A stretch of DNA of 64,000 nucleotides from Rhyacichthys aspro (GCA_036850595.1 CM072148.1:20578731-20642730), one strand, 5' to 3'. Numbered from the stretch's first letter, positions 49,265 to 59,600 are shown. The notes: generated from the letters alone by a model not told the origin. Numbers and translations are program-made.

Positions 49265-49790
49265 AAGAGGCACTCCCAGATTTTCTTTCTTTTTTTTTTT
49301 TTTGTCATTGTCTCAGTCCCATTCACCCCCAATAACTGCATTTTATTAAAAAAGACAATTTTTTCCTCCACAAAAAACTCATATGTGAGACCACACTGAA
49401 GTTTAGAGCTGACCGTAAACTTTTAGCCCCGACTTTAGCGTTAGGACGACAATTATCTCTGTCTCATTAAACATTGTGCGATTGAATTGCCAATATTTAT
49501 TCTTGTTTCACATTGCCGCCCTCTTTATTTTTTTCTTTTTTGAGGTGTTTCTCTGTAAAAAAAAAAGACGTACTCAGCGCTAAATATACACTTCAGTCTC
49601 TGTTTTATCTGTAGGCATTACTTCCTTATTGACATCAGTGTTGACCAATGGGAGTGCTCCTTTTTCCAGAAGTTAGCTGTGATTGGCCAAAGCTTCCAAA
49701 TTCTCATCTATTAAAATCCTAGATGTCTACCTTTATGTCCATTTTTTCACAGATAATTAATTCCTATTATAACATGCTATTAGTTTAATT
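49265..49790 (+). repeat. Dispersed repeat family R1, + copy
   Basis: It starts with a GAGGCACTCCCAGATTTTC block and continues with TGTCTCAGTCCCATTCACCC, GAGCTGACCGTAAAC, ATTAAACATTGTGCGATTG, AAAAAAGACGTACTCAGCGC and TTGACCAATGGGAGTGCTCC. It ends ACAGATAATTAATTCC. Confidence 0.75.
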
Positions 49791-51118
49791 AAATTCGATC
49801 AAATGGTTATTTCCACATGCATAAAAACTGTTTAACTCCTTTCAAATTGTAATAATTGTTACTGTGAAAATGTTCAATGTTAAATATTCTCTCCACTGCC
49901 AGTTTTTTCAGTGGAGTTCTGTTGCTGATTTGAGTCTTTTCTGTTCATGTACAGTTCAGACCTGGCATGATTTATATGCTTAACAGAAGATTTGTCCAAC
50001 AATATGGTCATTTTTGACTGACAGTCAGACACGAAGCTTTATCAGTTCATTTCTATATAATTTCAGCGTCTGTCAGGAGGAAATCGATTTTTCACATTGA
50101 CATGATTTCATTTGCATACAGCTTTTCATTGAGTTGTGTAAAGCTGCTTCTGTCCACATCGTGTTTCCTTAGCTTCATTTTGATTCAGTGTCAGCTCCAT
50201 TAACCTCGCACACTCAGGTTTGTGTTTGAATTGTAAAATCTAGAGAAACAGACCAATGTTTTTCTGGCTGCGTGTGCCGTTCTTTGCCGATAGGAACTGT
50301 TTCTCATCCAAAGTTTGCTGCAGTCAATCACCTCCGAATTTTAACAGACGAATCAATCATAAAGTGGGATTGTGCTCTGATCAGTTTACCTTTGTTGACT
50401 AGTGAGATATCAGTATATTTATATAATATTTATATTTTTTATATAATTACTGCTACTGATTTTTCCATTTGGTGCACCCACTGTGAACTTAATGCTGCAT
50501 CACAGTTGTCATATAACTATAGTCGATGTGCATCACGTAAAAAAAAATGTCCCCAAAAATCAGCTTCTTGTGTCACTATGTGGTCCTCTCTGTGTAATAA
50601 GTACCCACACTTACACACAGGCAGGTAGCTCAGGGGTCGGTTTACCTCTCGCTGCACAAAGCCTCGTGGGAAGAGTGACATCATCCTCCAGTCTCCACAC
50701 AGCCGTCAATCAAACCAGACAAAGAGGTCGAAGGGTTAAGCCCCGCCCACAGCATCAGTGATTAGTATCACCTTGAACACAGAGGTTGAACTTTGGGCCT
50801 TATACAACTCGAGTGACATCCCAAATTACTGAAATAATGCTATAGATACATGTTAGGATCTTTACTTGACTGTAAAGTTTTCAGTTTTGCACAAAAATAA
50901 TATTTCCAATGCATGAATAAAAGAATAAAACAGTAAAATGTGACTTTTTTTTTCTCATTTCTACTTTCCTGTTGGACTTCTGTCTTCAAGAACAATATAC
51001 ATCTCCAGAGTGTTATGTGAATATGTCTTTTCTATTAACTCTCTGCTGGCAGTGATTATGAATCATGTTGAACATCGTCTTCTCACCACAGTCTTTTGTT
51101 GTTGTTATTTTTTTCCAG

Positions 51119-51190
51119 AGATCTAAATGGGAACAACCTTACAGTCATCACCAAGTTGGACTTCACTGGCCTCAAACATCTCCGAGTCCT
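51119..51190 (+). CDS. slit1: slit1 exon 2: first 24-residue leucine-rich repeat
   Basis: A 72-bp exon between a TTTTCCAG acceptor and a GTAAGT donor. Read in phase with exon 1 it gives the LRR core (D)LNGNNLTVITKLDFTGLKH, one full turn of the Slit D1 horseshoe. The phase-2 boundaries at both ends are the hallmark of vertebrate Slit LRR exons. Confidence 0.93.
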
Positions 51191-51607
51191 GTAAGTCACA
51201 CTCACTTTGTGTTGGATTGTGGTTCAGAAATGGGTCACTGGTCCATTTATCTGTCCTCAGTGGCACCAACATGTTTTTACAGACATGAGACTGAGAGGGG
51301 TTTGCACAAAACGTCCATGTGTATTACAGGTATTTATGCATTAGAAAAGCTTGATGGAAATTAAAAATACCTTAGTTTTATTCATTTTATACAAGAGAAG
51401 TCACTTGTCCTTGTGGATCTGACATTGTGTGAGTGTTGTTAAATGAAGACAGTGAGCTAATGCTTAAGCTCACTGTTTCTAAAGAAGCTAGATCCCATCA
51501 GACAGACTCTATATAACCCCAACATGGAAGTCAGTAAGCACAGAAGAACTATTTTTGTGTTTTCTTTGGTTGTAATTGGAATGACATTTTCACATGATAT
51601 TTGCCGA

Positions 51608-52110
51608 CTTAAAATGGCACTACCTGATTCTATTTTTTTGTCCCTGTCTCAGAACCACTAACCCCAACAGCAGCAGAGGGACCGCTCCTGCTTTTCTTTA
51701 AGTAAAAAAGTCAAACCGGACACAAAATACTAATACATTACACCAAACTGAAGTATAGAGCTGACCGTAAACTCTTACTTCAGCGTCAGCACTTATACAT
51801 TGTGTGATTGTCTATATTTATCTCTGTTTCCTCCCTTTCCTCTATTTTGTTTTTCTTTTTGTGCTGTTTCACTGTTCAAAGACGTATCCAGTCCTGAATA
51901 TACACTTTCTCAGTTTTATTGGCAGCCATTACTTCCTTGTTGACACCAGAGTCCACCAATCGGAGCTCTCCTTTTTCAAGAAATGAGCTTTGATTGGTCA
52001 AAGCTACAGTTCAGGACTAAAATTAAAATCCTTGATAATGAAGTCTAGATGACATCTTTTGGTCTTGTTTTTCAGATGACTCCTGTTACAATATGCTGTT
52101 AGGTGGTTAA
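51608..52110 (+). repeat. Dispersed repeat family R1, + copy (slit1 intron 2)
   Basis: About 500 bp with the complete R1 block order, from GGCACTACCTGATTC, through TATCCAGTCCTGAATATACA and TTGACACCAGAGTCCACCAA, to CAGATGACTCCTGTTACAAT. Confidence 0.75.
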
Positions 52111-52799
52111 ACCTTTTCTCATGCATAAAAAATTGTATATATACTGTATTTATATACTGTTTTTGCCTGTTCTAATGCTGAAGTTAGTGGTTGTAGTTGC
52201 CAACTGAGGAAGGAACATAATGTCATGTCGTCACACATGCCATTTGTCTATAAAATTGTACATTTATGGAATTCATATAGGGATGTACTGATATGATTTT
52301 TTCCCCCATTTTTTGGCATCAGTACCCAAAATGTACTATTCATCATCCAATACAAAGCACGGATACATGTACTTTATAATTATGAACCATTTACAGATTT
52401 CAGAGCCATTTTGATTTATCAGTGACTTTTTTGTTAGCTTTGCTTTTATCATCTTCATTTACTATAAAGTATTTCAGAGCCGTAGAGAGAAAAAGAGGAA
52501 TATAAACAAACACTGCAATGAGTAAAGTACTTTGGGCACCGATATTAATGTGTAGCTGTAATGTTTTAGCAAAAATGATGAAATGTGGCAAAAAAAAAGA
52601 GCTGAAATTAGCAGCACAATTCAGAGGGAATCCAAAAATAGTCTTTCTCCATTGACTCATTTATCGATAAGGCTAAGACACTCACAGACACTCAGGAGTC
52701 GACTGCTACTCCTTCTTTCCCACAAGTCTCCAGAGCATTTCATTTTAGCTGAATGTAAAGCTGAACCCTGAGGCTCTTGCTCGCTCGGTGTCAGTGTCC

Positions 52800-53045
52800 C
52801 TCATCTGTGATAGGGTTTATCCGTGACCTTTGACCTGGAAACACAGGCTAATTACATCTGGAGGCTCAAGTCAGCATTAGCCGCAGTCAGATGTGAACGC
52901 AGTGCGGCTACAGCTGAGGCACTGTCTGCGTCCAAGAGTAATTGGATTAATTCGATTAATTAGAGACGAGGGCAGCTCTGTCGTGTCTCATTTTGTCTCA
53001 GTCCTCTGTAGAATTAATTTTTCATGGCAGCTGTCACAGATTATA
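52800..53045. promoter_or_regulatory. Candidate enhancer in slit1 intron 2 with a paired-homeodomain P3 palindrome
   Basis: TAATTGGATTA at 52939-52949 fits the TAATYNRATTA dimer site of paired-class homeodomains and is followed by CGATTAATTAG at 52953-52963. The surrounding 250 bp is GC-richer than the intron, non-repetitive and non-coding, with further TAATTAC and GAATTAATTTTTC motifs. Confidence 0.4.
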
Positions 53046-53714
53046 GTATAGTAAGTAAATGTGGTGTTTTCTGGTAGTTAGTGTTCTACAGTTCTTTTGA
53101 ATAAATGGAAAAAAACGTCCTCTCATGAGGGCTCCCACTGGTTTTTAAGGTCTTCGAAAATGCTTGATTTTTGGAAGAAGGGCTTAAATATTTCTGCAAT
53201 TGTAGTCAGTTTAGTCAGATCAAGAAATAAAACAAGATGTAGACACTAAATGAAAAGAAAAAACACAGCTTTAGACAATGGAAAAGCTTAAAAATTGGGA
53301 CTGTTTATTACATTTTTTGGGCCTTTCTTTAAAATCTCAGGATTAGTTTATTATCAACATTTCAAAAAAGTGTTTTTTGGTATTAAATTGGATACCTATA
53401 TTTGAAAAAATATGCATATTTGCTAGCTTTGTTTTTTTGTTGTTGTTTTTTTTAATAATTTGACCTTCTATACCACTGTAGTTTGTGAATATGATTACAA
53501 TGGTAAAAATACACACCTAGTTTTATTGGAGCAAAAGTTGCAGTGAGGAGTTTGGCTACAATTCTTCACACCACTCCTTCCTGTAGTCACTGTGCACTTA
53601 TGGTAGCCCAGGAGGGACATGTTAAAAAACCAGTGGAAATAGGTCTGACAGTGAATTTGTTGAAACAAAATGTCCTTCATGCTTCGGTTTCATGCCACAT
53701 TCTGTGCTAAAAAA

Positions 53715-53790
53715 AGAAACCTGAGTGTGCTTCTCCTCCAGCAGAGCTCTGTTTGTCCTCTCTGGGCATCTGTAGAAACAGGAAGTAATC
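53715..53790 (+). repeat. Dispersed repeat family R7, copy 2
   Basis: AAACCTGAGTGTGCTTCTCC and TTTGTCCTCTCTGGGC match 34890-34970 and 55318-55352. Confidence 0.5.
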
Positions 53791-53809
53791 ACATGATTCC
53801 ACTGGGACT

Positions 53810-53880
53810 TTAAATATATATATTATAAACAAAAATATATATTATAAACAAATATATATATATATATTATAAACAAATGC
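53810..53880 (+). repeat. AT-rich tandem repeat (ATATATTATAAACAAA unit)
   Basis: Three tandem units of an ATATATATTATAAACAAA-like monomer with variable (TA)n length, just upstream of slit1 exon 3. Confidence 0.75.
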
Positions 53881-54007
53881 AAAGCGTGCTATTTTGGTAT
53901 GATCTTACACATAGTTTTGACTCAGTTGATTGATTTTGTTCAGCTGCATTCTACAATATTTTATACATTGCTCGTTTAACATGTGTTTTGTAAATTTTGT
54001 GTTGCAG

Positions 54008-54079
54008 GCATTTGATGGAGAACCAGATCAGTAATGTGGAGAGAGGAGCGTTTGATGATCTCAAGGAGATGGAACGATT
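54008..54079 (+). CDS. slit1: slit1 exon 3: second leucine-rich repeat
   Basis: A 72-bp phase-2 exon after a TGTTGCAG acceptor. It encodes [20 protein letters not shown], very close to human SLIT1 ([20 protein letters not shown]). The donor is GTAAGA. Confidence 0.94.
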
Positions 54080-54173
54080 GTAAGAGCCTTCGCTGACACT
54101 AGCTGTGATTTTATTCACCTCTACTTATTATATTATTGCAACTTAATTTATTTGTTTTTGTTTCTCTGTCCAG

Positions 54174-54245
54174 ACGTCTGAATAAGAACCGTCTGACTCA
54201 AATCCCCGAGCTTCTCTTTCAGAAGAACGAAGCATTATCTCGACT
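54174..54245 (+). CDS. slit1: slit1 exon 4: third leucine-rich repeat (last exon in the window)
   Basis: A 72-bp phase-2 exon only 94 bp after exon 3. It encodes RLNKNRLTQIPELLFQKNEA, close to human SLIT1 (RLNRNQLHMLPELLFQNNQA). It ends at a GTGAGT donor. I did not find the following LRR exon in the remaining 9.7 kb, so the gene continues beyond the window. Confidence 0.94.
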
Positions 54246-54359
54246 GTGAGTCCGGCTTCTTTTTATTCTTACTAGCCTTGTCAGCCTTCCCTCCACAGTA
54301 ATTTCCACTCTGTAGAGTGACTCTGTAGGGGCGGGCTTTATGCTATGCCTTGTTTCTCT

Positions 54360-54490
54360 GATTGGCTGTATGTCAATTCAGAGACAGTTTGTTCTACATC
54401 TGTTGGTGCTGCCCTTTGGAAATCCAACTTAAATTTAAAGAGACCAGACTAATTCTTTCTATTGGATGGAAACAATAGGATGGCAGATCA
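54360..54490 (-). repeat. Dispersed repeat family R6, copy 3 (inverted)
   Basis: The reverse complement reads TTAGTCTGGTCTCT, AAGTTGGATTTCC, GGGCAGCACCAACAGA and ACATACAGCCAATCAGA, matching 35145-35300. Confidence 0.6.
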
Positions 54491-55317
54491 GGCAGTTTTG
54501 TTTTGTTTTCCCGGGTCCTATGTGTAACAAAAATCCATCTTGAACTGCTCCAAGCAAAACTTTCATTGCCAAACCATGGCCTCACCAGTTTGACCAATGA
54601 GGTGGCAATACTGACAGTTCTGGGTGTGTTTTAGGTTTGAAGATGTAGCAACTGTTTAACTTAACTAGTGTAAACAAAATGGCGATGCTCTGATTGGATA
54701 AACTGTGATTACTCACAGACAATAAATCCAATCACTGACCACAAATTCATTAAAAGTACCTGCCCTTTGCAAACGCCTTCAATAGGAGTCCTCCCAGATG
54801 GTACCGTGGAAACAGACTATCTGGCTTGTCAGGTTAGTTTGATATGGCTCTTAGGGCTGATACTTCACTGGGATTTAGTTATATGCTACATTTCATTTAC
54901 AAACAGTAAAAAAACAATCCAAATCGAAGACAGAATGGATGACCTGCTCAGTCTGTTCTTATTAGACAATTATTAACAATGAAATCCAAAAAATATGATG
55001 TTAGTAATAATTTTGATACTATTGAATTTTTTCTATATTTGTTTCGCGAATGAACACAAAAACTCAAAAAAGATTTTAAGATGCCACATTAGATGCCACA
55101 CTACTTTCAGACCCCTTTAAAGCACATATAAAGGTGGAGTGGGTATTTTTTGGGGGCAAACATTAAAAACAACTAATATCATTGAATATTTTTGCATTTG
55201 GTTTTGACAAGTCATGGCCATGTGATCCTTGCTTCCTGGATGTTGTGTTGTATCTTGTGTCTTGTTCAGCAATAGTTATTTCAATGTAAAGGCTTTGTTG
55301 GATTTTAGAGTGAATCT

Positions 55318-55382
55318 CAGCAGTGCTCAGTTTGTCCTCTCTGGGCTGCTGTAGGAACAGGAACAGGAACAGGAACAGGAAC
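55318..55382 (+). repeat. R7 fragment followed by an (AGGAAC)n tandem hexamer
   Basis: CAGTGCTCAGTTTGTCCTCT is followed from 55353 by about five perfect AGGAAC units, which look like slippage of a GAAACAGGAA-type end seen in another R7 copy. Confidence 0.6.
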
Positions 55383-56509
55383 TAGTGGCTCATATGAGGT
55401 TGTAAATGTCATCCAAAGAGTTATTTTGACATTATCCTGTTGATGTGAGATAGAAGGGCTTTGTCTCAGGAATTCTACTTGAATACTTTGTGAAGGCAGC
55501 TATGTTGTATCTGTATCTAATCTCTCTCTAGACACTCTGTTCATTGACTTTGCATGCATTTGTTCCAATTGGTCTCATTGTCCTTTATAAGAACACCTAC
55601 ATGTGGCAAAATAATGAGTGTCCACTGTCTCTGGCTGATTCAATGAGGTAAAATTGGCCCATTTTTTGTCACCTAGAAACTACAGAGCTGTCAGCCTCAG
55701 AGGCACGAAGCCCCTTGTCCCAGAGGAGCTTTTATTTCACAGAAAAAAAAGAGCCTGTGCCTTTTGTTCAGTAACTCACAGGCTCCGGAGCAGGTGGTTG
55801 TGTCTGCAGCACAGCTCAGTGAGGATGACAAGAGAGAGAGAGGTTTGTGACTTTGCCAGGTTACAGTAAATTCTAGTGGACAAGTGGGAATAGTTTTGGA
55901 GTTTCTGAAGCTTACACCTCTCATTTGAAAGGCATTTGGTTTTTTTTAGGGACCTGTATCGTCATTGTTTAAAAAGTGGATTTGAAAAAAATGTCAATCT
56001 GCAGCAGAAGCAGATTTGGCTCTCAAGCTGTGGGAGTCTTTCACAGTGGGATTCTAGTTGCAGATGTGGACGTGCAGTGTTTTAAATGCAGGCAGCAGTT
56101 CATCTGGAGCCACCCATCTTTTTTTTTTTTTTTGCGTGTGGGGGAGGGGGGGTTTGGCTTTTGCCCCTCAACACCAAAGGTGTTATATAACCCCATTGCT
56201 ATTAAACAGCCTCCCATTTCACTGTTTATTCTTAATAAGTGTGTATATACATTTTACTTTATAAACACTAAACGCTTGCATGTAGCATAATGGCTCAAAA
56301 AGATACACGTTCACTGCAGCAACAAAAGAGTACTTCTCGTTCATTTCGATTAAACCTGTCCAGGTTCCAGGTGGTGTTATTGTCTTGTGTATTTAATGTT
56401 CAGTTTTTGACTTTGTTATGTTTGCTGTTGTGTTGTTCACAATTGATTAAGCGATAAAGCTACAAAACAATAGCTAATAAATAATTAAATGTATCCCCGT
56501 TTCATTTTG

Positions 56510-56700
56510 CCTCCCTTTTCTCTGTGTTCTATGTTTTTCTTCTTTCTCTATGTTTCTCTGTAAAAAGACGTATCCAGTGCTTAATATACACTAGGTTTCA
56601 TCGGCAGCCACTACTTACTTATTGACATCTGTGTTGACCAATGGGAGCGCTCCTTTTGTCTGAAGTAAGTTGTGATTGGCCAAAATTGTCATGTATTATG
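56510..56700 (+). repeat. Dispersed repeat family R1, truncated + copy
   Basis: TCTGTAAAAAGACGTATCCA, then ATCGGCAGCC and TTGACCAATGGGAGCGCTCC; only the right half of R1 is present. It abuts an R2 copy at about 56702. Confidence 0.65.
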
Positions 56701-56701
56701 T

Positions 56702-57085
56702 CAGATTAAGGTGTGACACAGCTCTGAGCAGCTCCAGAGTCAGACAGAGACCAGAGAAAAACATGAAGAGCAGTGTTTAGAGACATTTTCAGATCAAAGA
56801 CACATATTTTGGGTCACGCTGCCACTAGATATCCAGTTTGTCGGTTATTTTGCTCTGTACGAATGAGTCAGGTTTAACATTAGCTTCTTTCCTCTTTTTA
56901 ACAAAGGCTGAATGCTGTTAAATTCCACTTGAATGCAGCATCAGTGTGAGCAGAGGCTGCGGACACAGTAGTCCATTTTTTTTTTTTTTGTTCACGTGAA
57001 AATGGACAAAGTGATAAGTCCTGCTGAGAGGGTTCAATTGAGCAATGAGCGTAGTCGGTAAACTCTGCAGATAAATAACGCACGA
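56702..57085 (+). repeat. Dispersed repeat family R2, copy 2
   Basis: The same block order as 4428-4830, beginning CAGATTAAGGTGTGACACAG and including GAAGAGCAGTGTTTAGAGAC and CTTTTTAACAAAGGCTGAAT. Confidence 0.65.
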
Positions 57086-57540
57086 CTTTTTACAAATAAG
57101 TAATCCCCAAGTTAGGGCCATGTAGTCTGAGATAAGCAACACAAAAACAGCACTTTTAACATCATTGCTATTATGCTGCAGCTTCATGTGAGATTAAGTC
57201 ATTTGTTGCCCCAAATATATGTTATTTTGAGTTAAGTTTATGCATTAATTAACCCTCCTATTCTCCTTGGGGTCAATTTGACCCCTTTCAATGTTTATCA
57301 TTCAAAAAATAATAGTTGCCTTTGTTTTTTTTTGCTTCATATTTCATGACTTTTCCTAATTTGATGGAGACAACTGATTAAGCATAAAATTTTCATGATA
57401 TTTTTTCAATGTGCTGAACACATACTATACGCATTGGTGTTCCTCAGGGGTCAGTTTGACCCCAAGCTGTTTTAGATGTGTAAAACACGTCTGTCTGTCT
57501 GTGTGTGTGACCTAATAACCCCACACCTGCAGGTGCAGAG

Positions 57541-58257
57541 GTGATACATGTGATGCCCAGTCCAGCTTTGCCTGGAATATGCAGGTTTACACCAGGAAAA
57601 AATCAGGGCACAAGGGTTGTGCTTGATATGGCTGAAGGACTGCATGGGCATATTACATGTGATCATTTTTTCACATCTTATGCCCTGGGTGAGGAACTGC
57701 TCAAAAGGAAGGTCACAATGTTGGGAACAGTGAGAAAGAATAAACCAGAGCTTCCCTCTGAACTTCTTGCTGTCAAGAACAGGAAGGTAACATCTTCAGT
57801 GTTTGCCTTCACTGATAACGCAACTGTGGTCTCCTATTGCCCCAAGAAAGGGGCAAATGGACTGCCCGTTGGCCCCTTGTCATCTTCTTCCATATCACTG
57901 ATGTGAGTGCATACAATGCATTTGTGATATGGAGTGAAATAAACAAGGACTGGAACAGAGGAAAACTGAGCCCAAGGAAGATTTTCCTGGAGCAGCTTGG
58001 TAATGCACTGGTGAAACCTCAGATTGAGAGAAGATGGTGCCTTCCAAGAGCATCAACAGCTGCTGTAGCTATTGTGAGGGACATACAGACAGAAACAAAC
58101 ACCCAAACTCCTCCAGTGGTACAAACTGTGGACAAGAAATGTGGCAGGTGTCAGGTTTGTCCCACCCGAAATGAAGACTAGCATGACCTGTTCGAAATGC
58201 AAGAAATATGTCTGCAAGGAGCATGCGCACACTCTCTGCACGTCCTGTGTGCAGTAG
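57541..58257 (+). pseudogene. piggyBac transposase (DDE_Tnp_1_7-type) remnant
   Basis: Recognisable stretches are RVVLDMAEGLHGH, TCDHFFTSYALGEELLKRK, MLGTVRKNKPELPSELL, then, in a different frame, TARWPLVIFFHITDVSAYNA and EINKDWNRGKL. The C-terminal cysteine finger (CGRCQVCPTR, then after a frameshift TCSKCKKYVCKEHAHTLC) ends in TAG at 58255. The N-terminal half is missing. A deletion near 57845-57850 removes about 60 residues that normally include the third catalytic aspartate, and a frameshift precedes the finger. The TCDHF aspartate is probably the second catalytic residue. It cannot encode an active enzyme. Confidence 0.9.
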
Positions 58258-58690
58258 TGCATCAATCAATATGGTTCATTCTGTGAGAGTCATGAATGTG
58301 CACCCCAAATTAGAAAAGATTTGGATGAAAGATTTTCAAGATACACTAACTCTAAAACTCAAAGTTTGACCTGATGGTGGCGCTACAGGAAAGGTCATAT
58401 CTTCACCAAAACCACTAGGGTACATACTCTTGTGGTCATTAATCTTGTCAGTAAATTTGAGAAGATTTGTATGAAAACTTTTCAAGATAAGTTAATTCTA
58501 ATTTTGGCCTGATGGTTTAAGTTCGGCCTGATGGTGGCGCTAGAGAACAGGTCAGCTTTCATTATAAAGGGCTTATTTATGTATTCAACAAATAAACAAA
58601 GTGTCTGACACAAAAACTCGGGCAACAATTCTCTGTTCTCTGGACGCAAATATCCCTGGGGTCAGATTGACCCCTGAGGGTAAAAAGTGT

Positions 58691-59191
58691 TAGCCTGGCC
58701 AGCCAGACCGACTTTCTCTTTGTATTACATACAGAGAAAGTTAGTCTGGGATCGATCGATCTGCCTCCGATTTCTGCTCCGGCGCTTTCTTTCCGACCAA
58801 TCGTAGCGAGGGAGGCGGGATTTTGTTTCGCGTCATATTGAGCGCAAGAAAACAGTAGCAGGTTTCGGTCGCTTACTACGATCGAAATAAGCACTAAACT
58901 CGATATTACACCCCGTGTCCTCAGATTTTTCTGACAAAAACAACAGAAGTCATTCACCGTCTCCGAAGCATCTTCTCTCTCGAGCCATGCTGGTGTACGC
59001 TGTGGTTTGTTGACAACTAGAATAAGTTTCGCTTTCCTTACGTCACATCCGTGGCTTCTCTGATTGGTTCACTCAGCGAGCGTTAGTTCTGCCCATGGTC
59101 CTGCCTTGAAATCCTGTTTAAATCCATCGATCCCAGACTAACTTTCTCTGTATGTAATACAAAGAGAAAGTCGGTCTGGCTGGCCAGGCTA
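58691..59191. mobile_element. 501-bp non-autonomous DNA transposon nested in the piggyBac element
   Basis: The terminal inverted repeats are 66 bp and identical (58691-58756 and 59126-59191), starting TAGCCTGGCCAGCCAGACC. The flanks carry a perfect 9-bp duplication AAAAAGTGT (58682-58690 and 59192-59200). Each terminal repeat can itself fold: AGACCGACTTTCTCT faces AGAGAAAGTTAGTCT (13 of 15 pairs). A 9-bp duplication suggests a Mutator-like origin, but no transposase is present and the superfamily is open. A minus-strand frame through it has no domain I know. Confidence 0.9.
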
Positions 59192-59334
59192 AAAAAGTGT
59201 TAGTAAATTGGAGGAGAATAGGAGGGTTAAAGCATATATAAAACATGTGGCTAAACTTTATCCTTGCCATAGACTTTAACTGTAGTAAAATGCTGATCGT
59301 GTTAAAAACCGAGTCCCGCTTTATAAACTGCAAA

Positions 59335-59600
59335 CAGTTGTATGCTCATCAGTGAAACACTCGCTGATTAAATCTGTCAGCTTGAGGCTCGGATGGAAAA
59401 CTGCTGCCGTTAGCGCCGTCTCATTATTCGGAGTGGCAGCACACGTCCTCATTAGCGCTGATTGGCTTCTGAGTGGGGTATAATTAGCCGTGTGACACAA
59501 ACGGAGTGATAATGGCAGCAGTGCGGATGTTTAGGGGCCTCACCCGAGTGTGACCCCACGTTTACCTGACAAACGAACGGGGCTGACACAAAGGTAATTG
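59335..59600. promoter_or_regulatory. Candidate enhancer in slit1 intron 4
   Basis: A non-repetitive, GC-richer island right after the piggyBac element, with GCTGATTAAATC, CTCATTAGCGCTGATTGGC and GTATAATTAGCCG motifs. It has no coding frame. The role is inferred. Confidence 0.33.

Larger units (their letters stand above)
37043..51118 (+). other. slit1 intron 1 (14 kb)
   Basis: The intron runs from GTGAGT at 37043 to a TTTTCCAG acceptor at 51118. It holds several dispersed repeats and candidate enhancers (listed separately). I see no exon, host gene or hairpin resembling a known Slit intronic microRNA. The large first intron is typical of Slit genes. Confidence 0.85.
57249..59230 (+). mobile_element. 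piggyBac DNA transposon, internally deleted, with intact ends
   Basis: TTAA target duplications at 57249-57252 and 59227-59230 flank perfect inverted ends: CCCTCCTATTCTCC at 57253-57266 and its reverse complement at 59213-59226. The palindrome GGGGTCA(A/G)(T/A)TTGACCCC occurs at 57269-57285, 57447-57463 and 58658-58674, near both ends. The body carries transposase remnants, and a later 501-bp insertion sits near the right end. Without that insertion and its duplication the element is about 1.46 kb. TTAA duplication and TTAA-CCC-type ends are diagnostic of piggyBac. Confidence 0.93.

Noticed and set aside
37043..51118. A mir-218-type microRNA in the slit intron
   Set aside because: mir-218 resides in SLIT2 and SLIT3 introns; I saw no TTGTGCTTGATCTAACC-like sequence here.
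57541..57906. A host gene domesticated from piggyBac (PGBD-like)
   Set aside because: The frame is broken twice, catalytic sequence is deleted, and perfect terminal repeats and TTAA duplications remain. This is a young dead transposon, not a conserved domesticated gene.
58577..58957. 126-codon minus-strand frame in the nested element
   Set aside because: Largely formed by the terminal repeat and flanking piggyBac DNA; no domain recognised.
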